Part shown: in pieces, positions 34,961-47,411 of the stretch
Numbering within the stretch: the first letter of the stretch is position 1
Layout: each line of letters starts with the position of its first letter
Assembly: GCA_024362935.1 (NCBI GenBank)
Contig: JANCRA010000033.1
Coordinates: 8,467,714-8,531,713 of the forward strand
Reading direction: 5' to 3'
DNA from: Setophaga petechia
Lineage: Eukaryota; Chordata; Aves; Passeriformes; Parulidae
DNA length: 64,000 nt
The notes under the pieces: model-generated
Database searches by the model: none
The model's input: the letters and a program-made list of their open reading frames with translations, nothing else
Told to the model about the DNA's origin: nothing
Program-made: the position numbers and the translations under genes

Positions 34961-37162
34961 AATGAATCCCCTCTCATCCCTTACCTGCTCACCAAGGCCT
35001 CCTTCAGCTGTTTGCCAGTGCACAAAGGCTGAATATTCCTGCAGCTCCTCCCATGGAAGGGGAGAACAAGGTGGGCACTCCCAGCTCAGCATCTGTTTCT
35101 GACAGTTCAGCCTGGCCACCGAAGAATTCTTGGTTATATTTCTTTTTTTTTATCCTTTCTTTTAGCAAATGTGAACTAAAAGTGTGGATCCTTGCTAGTG
35201 GATTTGTTTCTACATGACAAAACATAATAGGAGACATGCCTGAGTAGCAGCAGTAAATGTTGCAGAGGATGTATTTTTGATCTCGTGTATTTTCCTTTAG
35301 GCAGAATGTTTTATTCCTTCCTGAGTTTGTAGTGGTTCTGATGATTTACTTGCACATAATCTTGGCTTTTTTTTTTTTTAATTTGTTTTTGCCTTTCCTG
35401 TTTAAGAATGAGTGGCTCTAATGAAATTACAGCTGAACCTGTACTAGTTAAGCAGATCTCTGAGCTGTTCCATGATGCAGAGGTGCTCCAAGATGCTGAC
35501 TTCCCATGTAGCTGTAGCTGACATTGTGTGTAAGGCAATTGTAATGCAATAGAGTCACCTGTCAGCAGATATTTGTAGGTGTGGAAAATGCCACTCAGAG
35601 AACACAGATCTCCTATTCTCCCCCCGAGCTTTTTCCCAACTATTTTATTTTTTAAGCAAAAACATCTTGTTAAAGCTCAACACCCCATCAAAGCCAGGCC
35701 ATCCAGCAGCCAGTCAGAGGCTTCAGCCACCAATTATGGATTGTTTGCATCTGTACAGGTGCAATCCCAGGGAAAGCAGAGGCTGGAGGGCAGAGCACCT
35801 GAGCTGGCTGCAGAGGGACGAGCAGGACTCTTTCCAAAGTGATGTGTTGCAATATTATTAATTTAAGCCCTTAGATTTCATTGTTGTGATCTGGGTTACA
35901 TGATGCAATGCAAGGTGACAGCCATTGAATTAATAGAAAATGGGATTCATCTCTTGAAATTTCACACAAAATAGAAGTAGGAGACAGACAAAATAAAGGG
36001 AGATGGATAGACAGACTGATAATGCCACTAATACTTTTAAATTTAAATCGAACGGGGGAGATAATTTTAAACATTAATGGTATTTATCAACAGTGTGATA
36101 GCAGGGAGGGGGATCACACTCCCTCCTCTCGCCCTCTCCCTCTTTCTCCCTTTCCTTGATTGCTTTGTTGAGCAAGTCAGTGAATATTTTACACTTTGTT
36201 TCTTTTATTTTAGCAAATGAACTGCCTCGAGCTAATGTAGTGTAAGTGGAAATTTCAAGCACCAATGTCTACTGCATGATCCAATAATAGGAACTTTCCT
36301 TCCCTCCCAGCTCTGTGAGGCAGTGTAACAGCAAACTCCCAGTGCCTCCAGGTAGTCACATGCCTGATTTATGATTATAAACTACAGCTCTGGAAGAGGT
36401 TAGCTAGGTAGTTTAAATCACTGCTTTCTCTCTAATGAACTGGGGTCACAGACAAAATACTCCATGCAACAGCCTCAGCTGGGTGTTACTTATGCCCTAC
36501 ATCCTCCTGCTCCTGTGTTTGCAGCTGGGATTGTGTTTTTACAGGATTTTAATCCTGAATGCCAGTTTGGGCAGTGGTGATCATGAGCACTGAGCTTTCC
36601 TGTTGTTTTTTGGTTTTGTTTTGGTGCAAACTGGAGGCAGGTGCCTGTTCCAAAGCTGCTGTGGGCAGCAGCAAAATGAATAAAAAGAGAAGTCAAGGCA
36701 GACACCACACCAGGAGCACAGGGAGTTTCCTTGCCCAGTAACAATGAGCTGAGCTGATGAACAATTCTCATCTGAAATCTGTGTCAGGCTCTTGGGCCAG
36801 CACCTAAATAGAATTATAACAATGCTAGAGATGCCTGAGAGATGCAAATACAGGACTAGCCAAGGTATTGTTGCAGGTAGAACCTGATTCCAGACTGATG
36901 CCAGTGATGGTAGAGTTTGGGGAGTTGAAGCAAATGGAAAAGCTTGTGCAAACCAATTTCACTTGGGCTTCCCTAGGAGTTAGTCAGAGGCAGCTCTTTG
37001 GCTGCCATTTATTTCTCTGTTTGTATCTTGAATTTTCCTACTCTGTTCCTTGCACCTTGCCTGGAGGGTCAGAATCCCTCATGAGCTGTGCAGGTTGAGT
37101 CTCCCACTTCTCCTCAGTGGTTTGTGCACCTGATGTGTTTGGTTGGGTGATTCAGGGAGGTC
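34961..37162. other. Unique non-coding sequence
   Basis: Mixed sequence with poly-T runs near 35142 and 35370 and a polypyrimidine segment at 36118-36160. No gene, RNA or array was recognised. Confidence 0.5.
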
Positions 37163-37255
37163 CATTCCACCAGGGACAGGTAAACTCTGCCCCACCTGGA
37201 AACAGGTTCATTCCACCAGGGACAGGTAAACTCTGCCCCACCTGCTCCTTTGGAA
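37163..37255. repeat. 46-bp tandem duplication
   Basis: CATTCCACCAGGGACAGGTA starts at 37163 and again at 37209, with nearly identical sequence through CTGCCCCACCTG in both copies. Confidence 0.88.
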
Positions 37256-38487
37256 GCTCCAGGAGCTCTCTCCTGTGGGTTCAGCACCTTTACTCACAAT
37301 CTGCTCTTTCCTCAGCAGCTCCCCTGAGGTTCTGGCACAAAGGTTGCAGATTGGTTCTGGGCTTGGAATTGGACTCAGCAGTGCTTGTGGCAATCTGCAG
37401 GAGAAGGGCAGGCTCAGAATTGCTGCTTCTCCCAGCTCAGCTGCTGTCAGGGATGGGCTGACACAGAGCAGTCCTTCAGAACTGCAGCTGCTCCAGCCAA
37501 GATTCAATTTGGGCCCTCTGGGTAGCAGGGAGAAATATTTCTCTGCTGTAAATCACTTAGTCCAGACAGAATCCTCAAGTTGTTTTCATGCAGAATCATA
37601 CAGGGACCTAATTTTCTGTGATGGCTGCTCCAGTTATTGCATCACAAAAATTCCTCACTCTGGAGCTGCAGGTTTCACTCATTCCAGCAGCACCTATAAA
37701 TAAGGGCTGTGACTGGAATAGGTCATGAGTGCTCCTCCTGGGACAGCCACACATGGCATTATCTGCGAGGAAAATGTGGTTTAAACTGCATTCCTCCAGC
37801 TCCTGCCTGCTGCAGAGCTCATCCCTGGGCTGCTGAATGGATCCTGAGCACCAGGGCTGCAGCAGCAGCAGCTGTCCTGGTGCTCCTGGGATAACTCAGC
37901 TTGGAGGGACTCCCAGGGGTCACTGCTTGGCTTGGGGGAGGTGGCATTGACACCTCAGAACTGTAATTGGGAATTTAATTTCATTCCCATTAGACTGGGA
38001 ATTGGCTTAAGTGCCTGGACTCTTTGGGATGGCCTGGAAATCTGTGGGAGTTTACACTAAAAACTCATGGATGCTTGAGCTCACTGTGTAGGAAAAGGAA
38101 GCCTATTTAGAGACTTTTCACTCTGAAATTCCCAAATCCCATATTATTAATCGTTCACAGTTTTGGAAATCTGCTTGCATGCACTAAGGAATGACCCTGG
38201 AAATGTTTCAGTTGAATCTTGGCATCAGCTGTCTGTGAGGGAAGATGTTGCTGGCTATATGTGTGGACAAAGCAAAGGAAAACATGAATTCAATGTTTTC
38301 TTTCTCTGACTTATCCTGTGTGTTTGGAGCTTTACCTCTGAGCTTTGACTTCTGTGCATTGCAGCCCACCTGGCCATGGAAAAGTGGGATCAGTGGTGAT
38401 CAGTTTTCCCAAATTTTCTAAGGCAGTTCTGAGCGATGCTTCTGGAGTTTATGGAAAATACATTTAAAAAATAACAATGGATTATTG
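37256..38487. other. Unique non-coding sequence
   Basis: The 142-codon frame at 37275-37703 (+) has no recognisable domain and extends out of the duplicated segment. It was not called. No other structure was seen. Confidence 0.5.
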
Positions 38488-38529
38488 ATAGATGGATGGA
38501 TGGATGGATGGATGGATGGATGGATGGAT
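38488..38529. repeat. Short (GGAT)n microsatellite
   Basis: About ten pure GGAT units with one leading GATA. It is the same motif as the 500-bp array at 17160-17660 but much shorter. Confidence 0.95.
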
Positions 38530-39669
38530 CCATCAGGCACTTCTGGTGCCCTGGGTGCCAACAGACCCCAAAAATACGAGTTGAGGTCGTGGGCTGTGCC
38601 CACTCCTGGGGCAGTTTCCTCACCCCTGATTTACACACAGCATCTCATGACAGCCACTTTAGTCCAAGGGGATGTAAATCTTTGGGTTTCTGCTCATCTG
38701 GAGAAGTTCCTGCACTCTGAATACCAGGGATTTTTTGGGGATTACTAGTGGGGCCCCAGTTCTGGATGTGATCTTCTATCTCCACCCGTTTCCAGTTATC
38801 CAGAGATAATCAGATATTAGAGAAGGTTGGAAATTTGTCTCCTATTAATAATTAAAAAAAAAAGTGATAAAAGACTCTGATCTTGCCAGTGTCATAAGTA
38901 ATGTCACTTAGTAAAGTGACTGGCACTAGCTGTAGGCTCAGATATGCCAATTATAATTAAAGCCATTATTTTCAAATACAGTTCAGTTTATTCCTGGGGA
39001 AAAGTAAAGAGAATTTTAGAGTGACAAATCTCTCTGGAAAATGCAAGCTTGACAAAAAGGCTCTGCTTTTAGACTACCTGTAGTAATTTGGTTTCAGCTT
39101 GGAAATTAATATTATGTTAAAACATATCCTTTAAAACGAGTGTTGACCAACCTAGCATATTGCACAACATCCAAATATGTTGTGTCTGTCAGAATCATCT
39201 GGAGGAAGCTTCTGATGCCTTACAAAGCAGAAATGACATTTAGCTCTCAGATCAACAGCTCTCAGACATCTCTGGTGAGGTTTTCAGCAAGGTCCTGAAC
39301 CACCATCCACTAGAAATCTGATGCCCATTCACAGATTGAAAGATAACCAAGTTGCCATTATTTCTGAGGATTAAAACCAAAAGCACAGTGCTTTTTTGCA
39401 GGTAATTGTGGTCTGTTAATAGGGAATTGTTGGTAGAACTGGGGATTGGTTCTTTCCTCCCTCACTCAGGGGTATTTTGGAAAGCTGTGGAGCACCTGAG
39501 GCTCCTCTGAGCCTTGGGGGCTCTGTGCCTAAACCAGAGGGGACACAAAGCCCATCACAGCTCCCTGAGCTCATCCCAGGGGAAAACACCCCCGTGGGGA
39601 TGGGAGAGGAGAGGAAGGGACACCAGGGGTGTCCCAGAGCCCCAGGGCAGCCCCAGAACAGGCAGAACA
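38530..39669. other. Unique non-coding sequence
   Basis: AT-rich unique sequence (38760-39420), then GC-richer. No gene or element was supported. Confidence 0.5.
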
Positions 39670-40535
39670 GGATGGGGTGATGGACAGAACCATGAACTGG
39701 GGTGATGAACAGAACCATGAACTGGGGTGATGGACAGAACCATGAACTGGGGTGATGGACAGAACAGTGAACTGGGGTGATGGACAGAATGAACTGGGGT
39801 GATGGACAGAATGATGAACTGGGGTGATGAACAGAGTGAACTGGGGTGATGAACAGAACCATGAACTGGGGTGATGAACAGAATGAACTGGGGTGATGGA
39901 CAGAGTGAACTGGGGTGATGGACAGAACCTGAACTGGGGTGATGGACAGAACCATGAACTGGGGTGATGAACAGAATGAACTGGGGTGATGAACAGAATG
40001 AACTGGGGTGATGAACAGAATGAACTGGGGTGATGAACAGAACCATGAACTGGGGTGATGAACAGAGTGATGAACTGGGGTGATGAACAGAACCTGAACT
40101 GGGGTGATGAACAGAGTGATGAACTGGGGTGATGAACAGAGTGATGAACTGGGGTGATGGACAGAATGAACTGGGGTGATGGACAGAATGAACTGGGGTG
40201 ATGAACAGAGTGATGAACTGGGGTGATGAACAGAACCTGAACTGGGGTGATGGACAGAATGAACTGGGGTGATGGACAGAATGAACTGGGGTGATGAACA
40301 GAGTGATGAACTGGGGTGATGGACAGAATAAACTGGGGTGATGGACAGAATGAACTGGGGTGATGGACAGAACCTGAACTGGGGTGATGGACAGAACCAT
40401 GAACTGGGGTGATGGACAGAATGAACTGGGGTGATGGACAGAGTGAACTGGGGTGATGGACAGAATGAACTGGGGTGATGGACAGAGTGATGAACTGGGG
40501 TGATGGACAGAATAAACTGGGGTGATGGACAGAAA
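39670..40535. repeat. 22-27-bp minisatellite, about 37 copies
   Basis: TGAACTGGGGTGATGGACAG followed by AA, AATGA, AACCA or AGTGA repeats over about 865 bp. Unit length steps (22, 25 and 27 bp) come from an optional CCA, TGA or CC insert, and GGACAG alternates with GAACAG. The 375- and 384-codon minus-strand frames rich in Ser, Pro, His and Phe are artefacts. They read alternating Pro-Val-His and Ser-Pro-Gln-Phe blocks. Confidence 0.97.
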
Positions 40536-40879
40536 GGTGTCACTGACCTGTGCCTCTCCAGTCCCTCTCAGGTGCTCTGGGCTTCCTCTGCTGTGGCCTG
40601 GGGTGGCTCCCTGAGCCCCTGCCCGGGGGCTGCCCCTGCCCAGATCCCAGTGCTGTGCTCTGAGCTGGGCACCAGCACCACAACAATTCCTGCTTGCACT
40701 GCAGCTCACTGGGATCTGGGCAGGGAAAGCTGCTGTGGCTGAATTGTTTTCATTCCTGTCTGCTGCACCGGGCAGCTATTTTGTTATTATTGGCACACTT
40801 AAAACCTTGGCTTTGTTTTCTGCCCTGTAATCTCGTGGTGCTGTCCCTCCTGTTCCCAAACCCTCTGGTTCAAAGTGTT
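40536..40879. other. Unique non-coding sequence
   Basis: Mixed sequence after the 22-bp array. Nothing was recognised. Confidence 0.5.
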
Positions 40880-41330
40880 TCCATTTGATATGATTAATAG
40901 CTCGTGGGAGTGATCTCTATTAAGGACTCAAAGCTCAATTTCAAATATTTTTGTGGCGCTTCTGGTGGGCCTTGCTGGGATAAATTAAGCCTATTTTTCC
41001 CCTGATTGCTTCGTTGGATCCCTTTGTAACTTCACCTTGTATTCCTTTCTGTTCAATACTTTTCAAAGTACTGAGAGTTTAAAGAGGTACAATAAATCCC
41101 AGATCAGTTTTTAATGACCATGGTAAGCCTGCTTGTAATATGTCAGTAAGCTGAGCCTAAAAGCCAATGGGGAATAGGCCATTTCTGCCTTAGTAATTGC
41201 CTCCACAGAAAGATTTATAATGTCATTATCTGAATCTACAAGAAATAACTCATAGAGCTGAAATACCCTAAAAAAATATTACAATTCTCTTAAAATCTAG
41301 TCATTCATAAATGCTAAATCATAAAACTTT
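40880..41330. other. Candidate conserved non-coding block
   Basis: Repeat-free, complex sequence including GATATGATTAATAGCTCGTG, TTCAAATATTTTTGTGGCGC, AAGCCAATGGGGAATAGGCC and TTATAATGTCATTATCTGAA. It resembles vertebrate conserved non-coding DNA in texture. No alignment was possible here. Confidence 0.3.
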
Positions 41331-44020
41331 TTTCAAGATGGTTTATGTTAAAAATAAAACACAGTCAATATAGAAATGTCCTTTTTTTCCTAATCAGATC
41401 CCAGGTTCTTTACGGATTTGTTTTCCAGGCTGGAGTTTGGGCAGGGCATGGTGCAAACACCAGTGCTGAGCAGAGGACGAGCCTCCCCAGCCATTTCTCT
41501 TTATTTGTGTGCCATTCCGGGGGGGAGAGGGTTAGTTAGCACTGCAATAAAATTAATTTTGGCAATAAAAAAGCAGTCCCCCCTTGTCCTTGCACTCCCT
41601 GGCCAGCCCCAGTGATGCCCTGATGGATGCACTGCAGCTCTGGCTGAGGCCGTGGCAGGCAGCTCCCCACTCAGGAGATATCATTCATTTCTCTCAAAAA
41701 GCAGGAAATGTACTCTTCAATTTGTCTGGTGTTTAATAAAGTGCCAGAATTACCATAGCTACCCTCGTCTGCTGCTGCTTTAATACACTGGGAGATTTAT
41801 ACTAATTTCAAGCAGACTGTATTCCTCTGTGCAGCAAGCTTGTACACTTAAAAGGGCACTGGCAGGGGCTTTTTTCTTCTTTTTAATCATGAGCTCCTCT
41901 AAGTAAGGACCTGATTTCTATTGCCCTGAAGATTTTGAATTAGTTTATCTTTTTTTTTTTTTCCTATGCTGTTTGTCCACAGTGTCAGGGTTTGCCATGG
42001 CTTCTTTTCTTTTTCAGTTCTGTCACCCATTGTTTAGATAAATATTATTCCCTGACATCTCTGGAGATGTGGTTCCTAAAATCAGTGAGAGATTTCCAGT
42101 CTGATACAGTCTGATTCTTCCCTGAAGTTCAAATTAAACTTTTCCAGGGTCCAATATCTGCTCTTAGGCTGTAAATTACAGAAGCTAACACCCTTTTAAA
42201 GGGTGGCAGTTCTGTTATTAACTTGAATAGGTCCAGGATTTCATTCCATGTCCCATATACTTCAGAGCGCAGACATATCCATAAGTAATAAATTATTACT
42301 CATTTCTGGTGAGCATTATAAACTTTCAGGTTCTTTGCCTCAAAGAAATGAGCTTCCTGAAACAGAAATTATTTCCCAGTCAGAGCACTCTCATCTTCAT
42401 AAAGTCTGCTGGATCTGGGGTCTGGGAAAACAATACTGATCAATTTATTTCCTCAGCTTAAAAATTATTTATCAGCTTCTGTGAGGAGGCAGTGCACATT
42501 TCAGAACTCAGGGATGCTTTCAAGAAGCCTTTTTAATTTATTTTTCCAAAAAATAAAAGGTGTTGAATTAAGCAAATTGCATTGCTGTTAGTGTTGGGAA
42601 GGAATGCCTTGGTCTGTACAAGTGGAGCAATTAGTTATGGGTGAGAAATCTCATCATGAGACAGCTTGAGACAGGGAAAAAGCACCCAAATAACTCATAA
42701 ACACACAGCCAATTCATTTTGTGCTTCCCTGAAGAGGACAGCTGTGGGAGGGAGGTAAATGGAGAAAATTGAGTTGCTTGTTGGAGACATTTAAAGCAGC
42801 AAAGAGAGCTGGGGAGAGAGTCCATCTCAGGGAAGGCAAAGTGCATGACTTAAAATTCCTCTGCTGTGATGGCTCCTCCACAGTTAACAGAGTTTTGTTC
42901 TGTTCTTTTTATTGTATCATACAAATAGAAAATGTGCAAAATTTTTAGATGAATAATTAACTGTTCAATCACCTCTGATATTTTTTTTAGAAACCACAAC
43001 TGTGTTCTGGGCAGTTTTAACTCTCATTTCCATCTGGTTTCCTGCAACTTTCCACTCTCAAAACCAACTGCACCAAGAGTTTGGATAAATTACTCTGATA
43101 CTGGCCCGTGTGTAATGTATTCTAATGAAATATAAGTGCACAGGTCAAAAGAGAAATATTTAATGGAGGTGTTTACCAGTAGGGGATGGGAAGGGAGAGC
43201 TCAGAATACACCAAGACAGAGCAGTCAGTGAATCTGTCACAGACATAAATCAGCCACACTCCCTCTGCATTTCTAATTGTCTCCCTAAAAAGGTTTTAGT
43301 CAACCCCTTAAAATGATGATCACACAAATGCATTTTTATATCGCCTGTTTGCTTTCAGTTATGCAAATTCGTTCAAGAGAAATGATGTACTCAAAATGCT
43401 CTAAAATTTTTAAATCCTACAGATGTCTGTAGTGTGAGAGAATGCTAAGAAAAAATTCATACTATTTATCCAGAGGGGAAAATGCTCTGATTTAGGGCTT
43501 AAAGCTGGTTCTGGGAAGAAGTAAAGCAGAGCAGGGGAGAGTGGTTTTGTGTGGGTTCATGGTGCTCTTCAGGCATCCCACTGCACCAGGAACTTGCTAC
43601 ACAAGTGGATTCAGCCAGAGATGAATGCAGCCTGCAGTCAGACGTTCCTTGTACCATTATTATATTAATTTATTAAATATGGTAATTGGACTGAAGTTTC
43701 CAGAGTGCACAGGCTGCTTTTGGAAAGCCAATTAACCCTGTAAAGAACTTGGGTTCTTTAGCAGCTTTGGCAAACCCAGCCCTTGTTCTGGGGTTACACA
43801 TTGTCCTGGAGTGTTTGGGTACCCCCAGCCCAGGGGGGTGGCCCTGGCACGGCCCCAGCCCCAGAACAGCCCTGAGGGGGTGCCAGGGCCCTGCTGGGCA
43901 GGAGCTTGTCAGGCTGGAGCTGAGCTCAGGCTGAAGGGTTCAGTCAGGAGCTGGGGGTGACCTGCACACCTGGGGTGTCACAGCTGTCACTGCTGCAGGG
44001 CCTCGGGGACTAACCAGAGT
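41331..44020. other. Unique AT-rich non-coding sequence
   Basis: No tandem arrays over about 2.7 kb, AT-rich until about 43740 and then GC-rich. Some parts (41730-41860, 43260-43470) are also complex enough to be conserved elements. No gene was called. Confidence 0.5.
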
Positions 44021-44415
44021 GTGCCTGCAGCTGTGCCCGCTGCTGTGCCTGCAGCTGTGCCCGCTGCTGTGCCTGCAGCTGTGCCCGCTGCTGTGCCCGC
44101 TGCTGTGCCCGCTGCTGTGCCCGCTGCTGTGCCCGCAGCTGTGCCAGCTGCTGTGCCCGCTGCTGTGCCCGCTGCTGTGCCCGCAGCTGTGCCTGCAGCT
44201 GTGCCAGCTGCTGTGCCCGCTGCTGTGCCTGCAGCTGTGCCAGCTGCTGTGCCCGCTGCTGTGCCCGCAGCTGTGCCCGCAGCTGTGCCCGCAGCTGTGC
44301 CAGCTGCTGTGCCCGCTGCTGTGCCCGCTGCTGTGCCCGCTGCTGTGCCTGCAGCTGTGCCTGCAGCTGTGCCTGCTGCTGTGCCTGCTGCTGTGCCCGC
44401 TGCTGTGCCTGCTGC
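44021..44415. repeat. 12-bp GC-rich minisatellite, about 33 copies
   Basis: Units of the form TGTGCCYGCWGC or TGTGCCAGCTGC have an exact period of 12. Four unit types (CCCGCTGC, CCTGCAGC, CCCGCAGC, CCAGCTGC) alternate in runs. Because 12 is a multiple of three and no frame has a stop, open frames cross it in several frames of both strands. They read as Ala-Val-Pro-Ala, Cys-Pro-Leu-Leu, Gln-Gln-Arg-Ala or Gly-Thr-Ala-Ala repeats and extend to 331-363 codons. No flanking sequence supports a real protein. Confidence 0.97.
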
Positions 44416-44424
44416 GGTGGGCAG

Positions 44425-44945
44425 GGCATGTCCCTGTGCCAGTCCCTGTGCCACATCCCTGTGTCCATCCATCCCCGTGTCCGTCCCCATGTCCGTCCCT
44501 GTGCCCATCCCTGTGTCCCATCCCTGTGCCACCCTCCTGTGCCAATCCCCATGCCCATCCATCCCTGTGTCCATCCATCCCTGTGTCCATCCATCCCTGT
44601 GTCCCATCCCTGTGCCACCCTCCTGTTCCAATCCTTGTGCCCGTCCATCCCTGTGCCAATCCCCATGCCCATCCATCCCTGTGTCCATCCATCCCTGTGC
44701 CAATCCCTGTGTCCCATCCCTGTGCCACCCTCCTGTGCCAATCCCCATGCCCGTCCATCCCTGTGCCCATCCCTGTGCCCATCCCTATGTCCCATCCATC
44801 CCTGTGCCAATCTCTGTGCCCATGCATCCCTGTACCCATCCGTCCCCGTGTCCCATCCCTGTGCCAACCTTTGTGTCTGTCCCCCTATCCACCCCTCCGC
44901 CCACCCCTGTGCCCATCCCCATGCCCACCCCGTGTCCCAGCAGCT
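44425..44945. repeat. Irregular CCATCCCTGTG minisatellite with higher-order repeats
   Basis: Short words CCATCCCTGTG, CCATCCATCC and CCAATCCCCATGCC recur. The block TCCCATCCCTGTGCCACCCT appears at about 44516, 44601 and 44717, indicating higher-order units of roughly 85-115 bp. It adjoins the 12-bp array with only about 10 bp between. Confidence 0.9.
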
Positions 44946-45642
44946 GGGGCCGTGGTTCCTGCAGCAGCCCCAGCGTGCCAGGCCCCTCTGCTTGGCTGTG
45001 CCCTGCTGCACTCTGAGTCCAGAGCCTTTCTGGGGCCCTGGCTGTGCCAAGCCCATCCCTGGCATCTCCCACAGGCACTGAAGGGAGCCTGGAGCTCCGT
45101 GGGGCTGTGAAGCCAGAGCTGTGTGCTTGGCACGGGCATTTCATGGGCTCTGCATGCCCACAGCCCAGAGCTGGTGCTGCTGCCCTGGGCACAGCCCAGC
45201 CCTGCCCTGGCAGCCTCTGGCACCCAGAGCTCAGCACTCAGCCCTGGCACACAGCCTGCACTGCTGATTTACAGCAGCACCGCTGATTAAAAAGCCACTC
45301 GTTAAAAAGGGATCTTTTATTCTAATTGCTAAATATTTCCAGTGTGGTTAGTGGGACTCACCTCTGAGGTGATGGATGGGAGCTGGCTCCCCTCCGAGCT
45401 GCCAGCCCTGGCTCTGAGCTCTGGTGGCAGGCACAGGCTCTGCAGTGTCCTCAGACTGAGGGACAGCAGCACCTTCCTCTGCTGGCACAGCCTTTGGGCC
45501 CCAAGGACCAGCTTCCCTCTAAACAGAGAAATGATCCATCCCCTCCCCTTCCCCTTCCCAACACCTGCAGCTGAACCTCTCAGTCACTGAATATTGCAGG
45601 AGTCCTGTATGGAAGCACCACTCCCAGCCAGCGGGGGGCTGG
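44946..45642. other. GC-rich unique non-coding sequence
   Basis: CTG/CAG-rich unique sequence to about 45280, then mixed. No gene was recognised, and the overlapping frames here have no domains. Confidence 0.5.
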
Positions 45643-46020
45643 AGGATTGGATTTTCCAAATGCTGGGATAAACAAACAGCCCCAAAGAGAGAAATGGGGC
45701 TGGGGGCTGTAGGATTGGATTTTCAAATTGCTGGGATAAACAAACAGCCCCAGAGAAATGGGGCTGGGGGCTGTAGGATTGGATTTTCAAATTGCTGGGA
45801 TAAACAAACAGCCCCAGAGAAATGGGGCTGGGAGCTGTAGGATTGGATTTTCAAATTGCTGGGATCACCAAACAGCCCCAAAGAAATGGGGCTGGGGGCT
45901 GTAGGATTGGATTTTCCAAATGCTGGGAAGCTGGATTGCCAAAGAGACCCAAAGAAATGGGGCTGGGGGCTGTAGGATTGGATTTTCCAAACACTGGGAT
46001 CACCAAACAGCCCCAGAGAA
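45643..46020 (+). repeat. 64-bp tandem array, 6 direct copies
   Basis: AGGATTGGATTTTC begins at 45643, 45711, 45775, 45839, 45903 and 45974 (periods 68, 64, 64, 64 and 71). Units have CTGGGATAAACAAACAGCCC, CTGGGATCACCAAACAGCCC or, in copy 5, a TGGATTGCCAAAGAGACCC variant. Confidence 0.95.
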
Positions 46021-46200
46021 ATTGGGCTGTTTGTTTATCCCAGCATTTGAAAAATCCAATCCTACAGCCCCATTTCTCTGGGGCTCTTTGGCAATCCAGC
46101 CTCCCAGCAATTTGAAAATCCAATCCTACTGCTGCTTTGGGGCTGTTTGGTGATCCCAGAGTTTGGAAAATCCAATCCTACAGCCCCCAGCCCCATTTCT
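46021..46200 (-). repeat. Inverted continuation of the 64-bp array, 3 copies
   Basis: The same unit appears in reverse: GAAAATCCAATCCTAC occurs near 46049, 46114 and 46167, each preceded by the reverse complement of the AAACAGCCC segment. The middle inverted unit carries the rare GGCAATCCAGC variant found in direct copy 5, which ties the two halves together. The switch occurs within about ten bases around 46017-46022, making a large palindrome. Confidence 0.95.
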
Positions 46201-47320
46201 ATGGGCATCTATGGCAGGGCTGTGGCAGGGGCAGGGCAGGAGGGAGATGGAGGGGAATTAAAAACCCAAACAGATTGAGGGTAGAGGATGGTTTTGAGCA
46301 TCCTCAGTGCAGAGCTGCGCTGGTGGTGCTGCAGGGGATGGGCTGGGATGGGCAGGGGGATCAGGAGGAGGAGAGAGAACAGGAGAGCAGCTCCTGCCTG
46401 GCACCGGGGGTACTGCGGGCACTGCGGGCACTGCGGGCACTCCCGGCTGAGGGGATGGAGTCCGGAGTGCTGAGCAGGACCCGTGCCAGGACACAGCTGG
46501 CATTTTAACTCATCTCAGCCCTCCAACATCATCCCCAGAACCAGACACGGCTTTTCTAGCAGAACAAAAGAACCATTAATGACACCAATTAACCAGTGTA
46601 ATTCTCATTTACACCTCTTTATTACCTTCCACACACAGTGTGTGATACATTATACATCCCATTAATTGTTAACATACACGCAAGTCAAGATCTTTTATTA
46701 TCCCGGGTCATCTATCATTGATACAGAGATATAGATATTTTATAGCTGAGCCACCAGCCCTGGTGTAGAGCAGAATCCACAACCATTCCCACAGCAGAGC
46801 TGATTGTCTCACTGAGCCCTTAAAAGTGCTTGATCTGTGATTTGGCCTTCTCCCAGATGGCATTTTAGAGGGGGGAACAAAAAAAGTGGGATTTGGGGTA
46901 AATAGTAATAATTTTTGGGAACTTTTTTTAATTTGAATTTTTTTTTGCCATCTTAAAGGCAGAGGTGTTGAACTGTAAATTCCCTGATTTAATGAGTGCA
47001 ATTGTTTCCTTTTAATTAACAGAAAACATAAAAGAATTAGTGAAAGGGGAGACATTTAAAGGGAACCTGAGTGGGAATTATTTTTTAAAATTCCAACAAT
47101 TTTTGCATTTTCAAAGGACAGAAACCCCAAATGATAATGCAACAGATGAAGCATCATTTGTTTATTCCCTGCACAACTCCAGCTCTCACAGTGTGCACAC
47201 TGCCACAAGTATTGATAAATATAATTGTGAGACTTGCTGTGGATACCCAGCTCAGCTGGCAAACCTGGAATATTCCCTGAGAGCTGGGAGGGTGCTCTGA
47301 GGCACGGGGGTGGTTTTGGG
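46201..47320. other. Unique non-coding sequence
   Basis: A short 9-bp triplication of ACTGCGGGC lies at 46412-46440. AT-rich complex sequence at 46500-46740 could be conserved non-coding DNA. No gene was supported. Confidence 0.5.
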
Positions 47321-47411
47321 GATGATGGTGATGATGGTGATGATGATGATGGTGATGATGATGATGATGATGATGGTGATGGTGATGATGATGATGATGG
47401 TGATGATGATG
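47321..47411. repeat. (GAT)n/(GGT) trinucleotide repeat
   Basis: GATGATGGTGATGATGGTGA-type sequence of about 90 bp, mixing GAT and GGT triplets. Frames reading poly-His, poly-Asp or Met-rich sequence here are artefacts. Confidence 0.95.

Noticed and set aside
36118..36160. Polypyrimidine tract as a possible splice acceptor for a nearby exon
   Set aside because: No open frame with coding character follows it and no matching donor was found, so it was left as simple sequence.
39416..40709. 375- and 384-codon minus-strand Ser/Pro/His/Phe-rich frames
   Set aside because: Artefacts of the 22-27-bp array. Peptide blocks switch phase with the length of each unit.
44010..45110. Ala/Val/Pro-, Cys/Leu/Pro- and Gln/Ala-rich frames of 299-363 codons
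   Set aside because: A 12-bp array leaves several frames on both strands open. There is no signal sequence, domain or unique coding flank.
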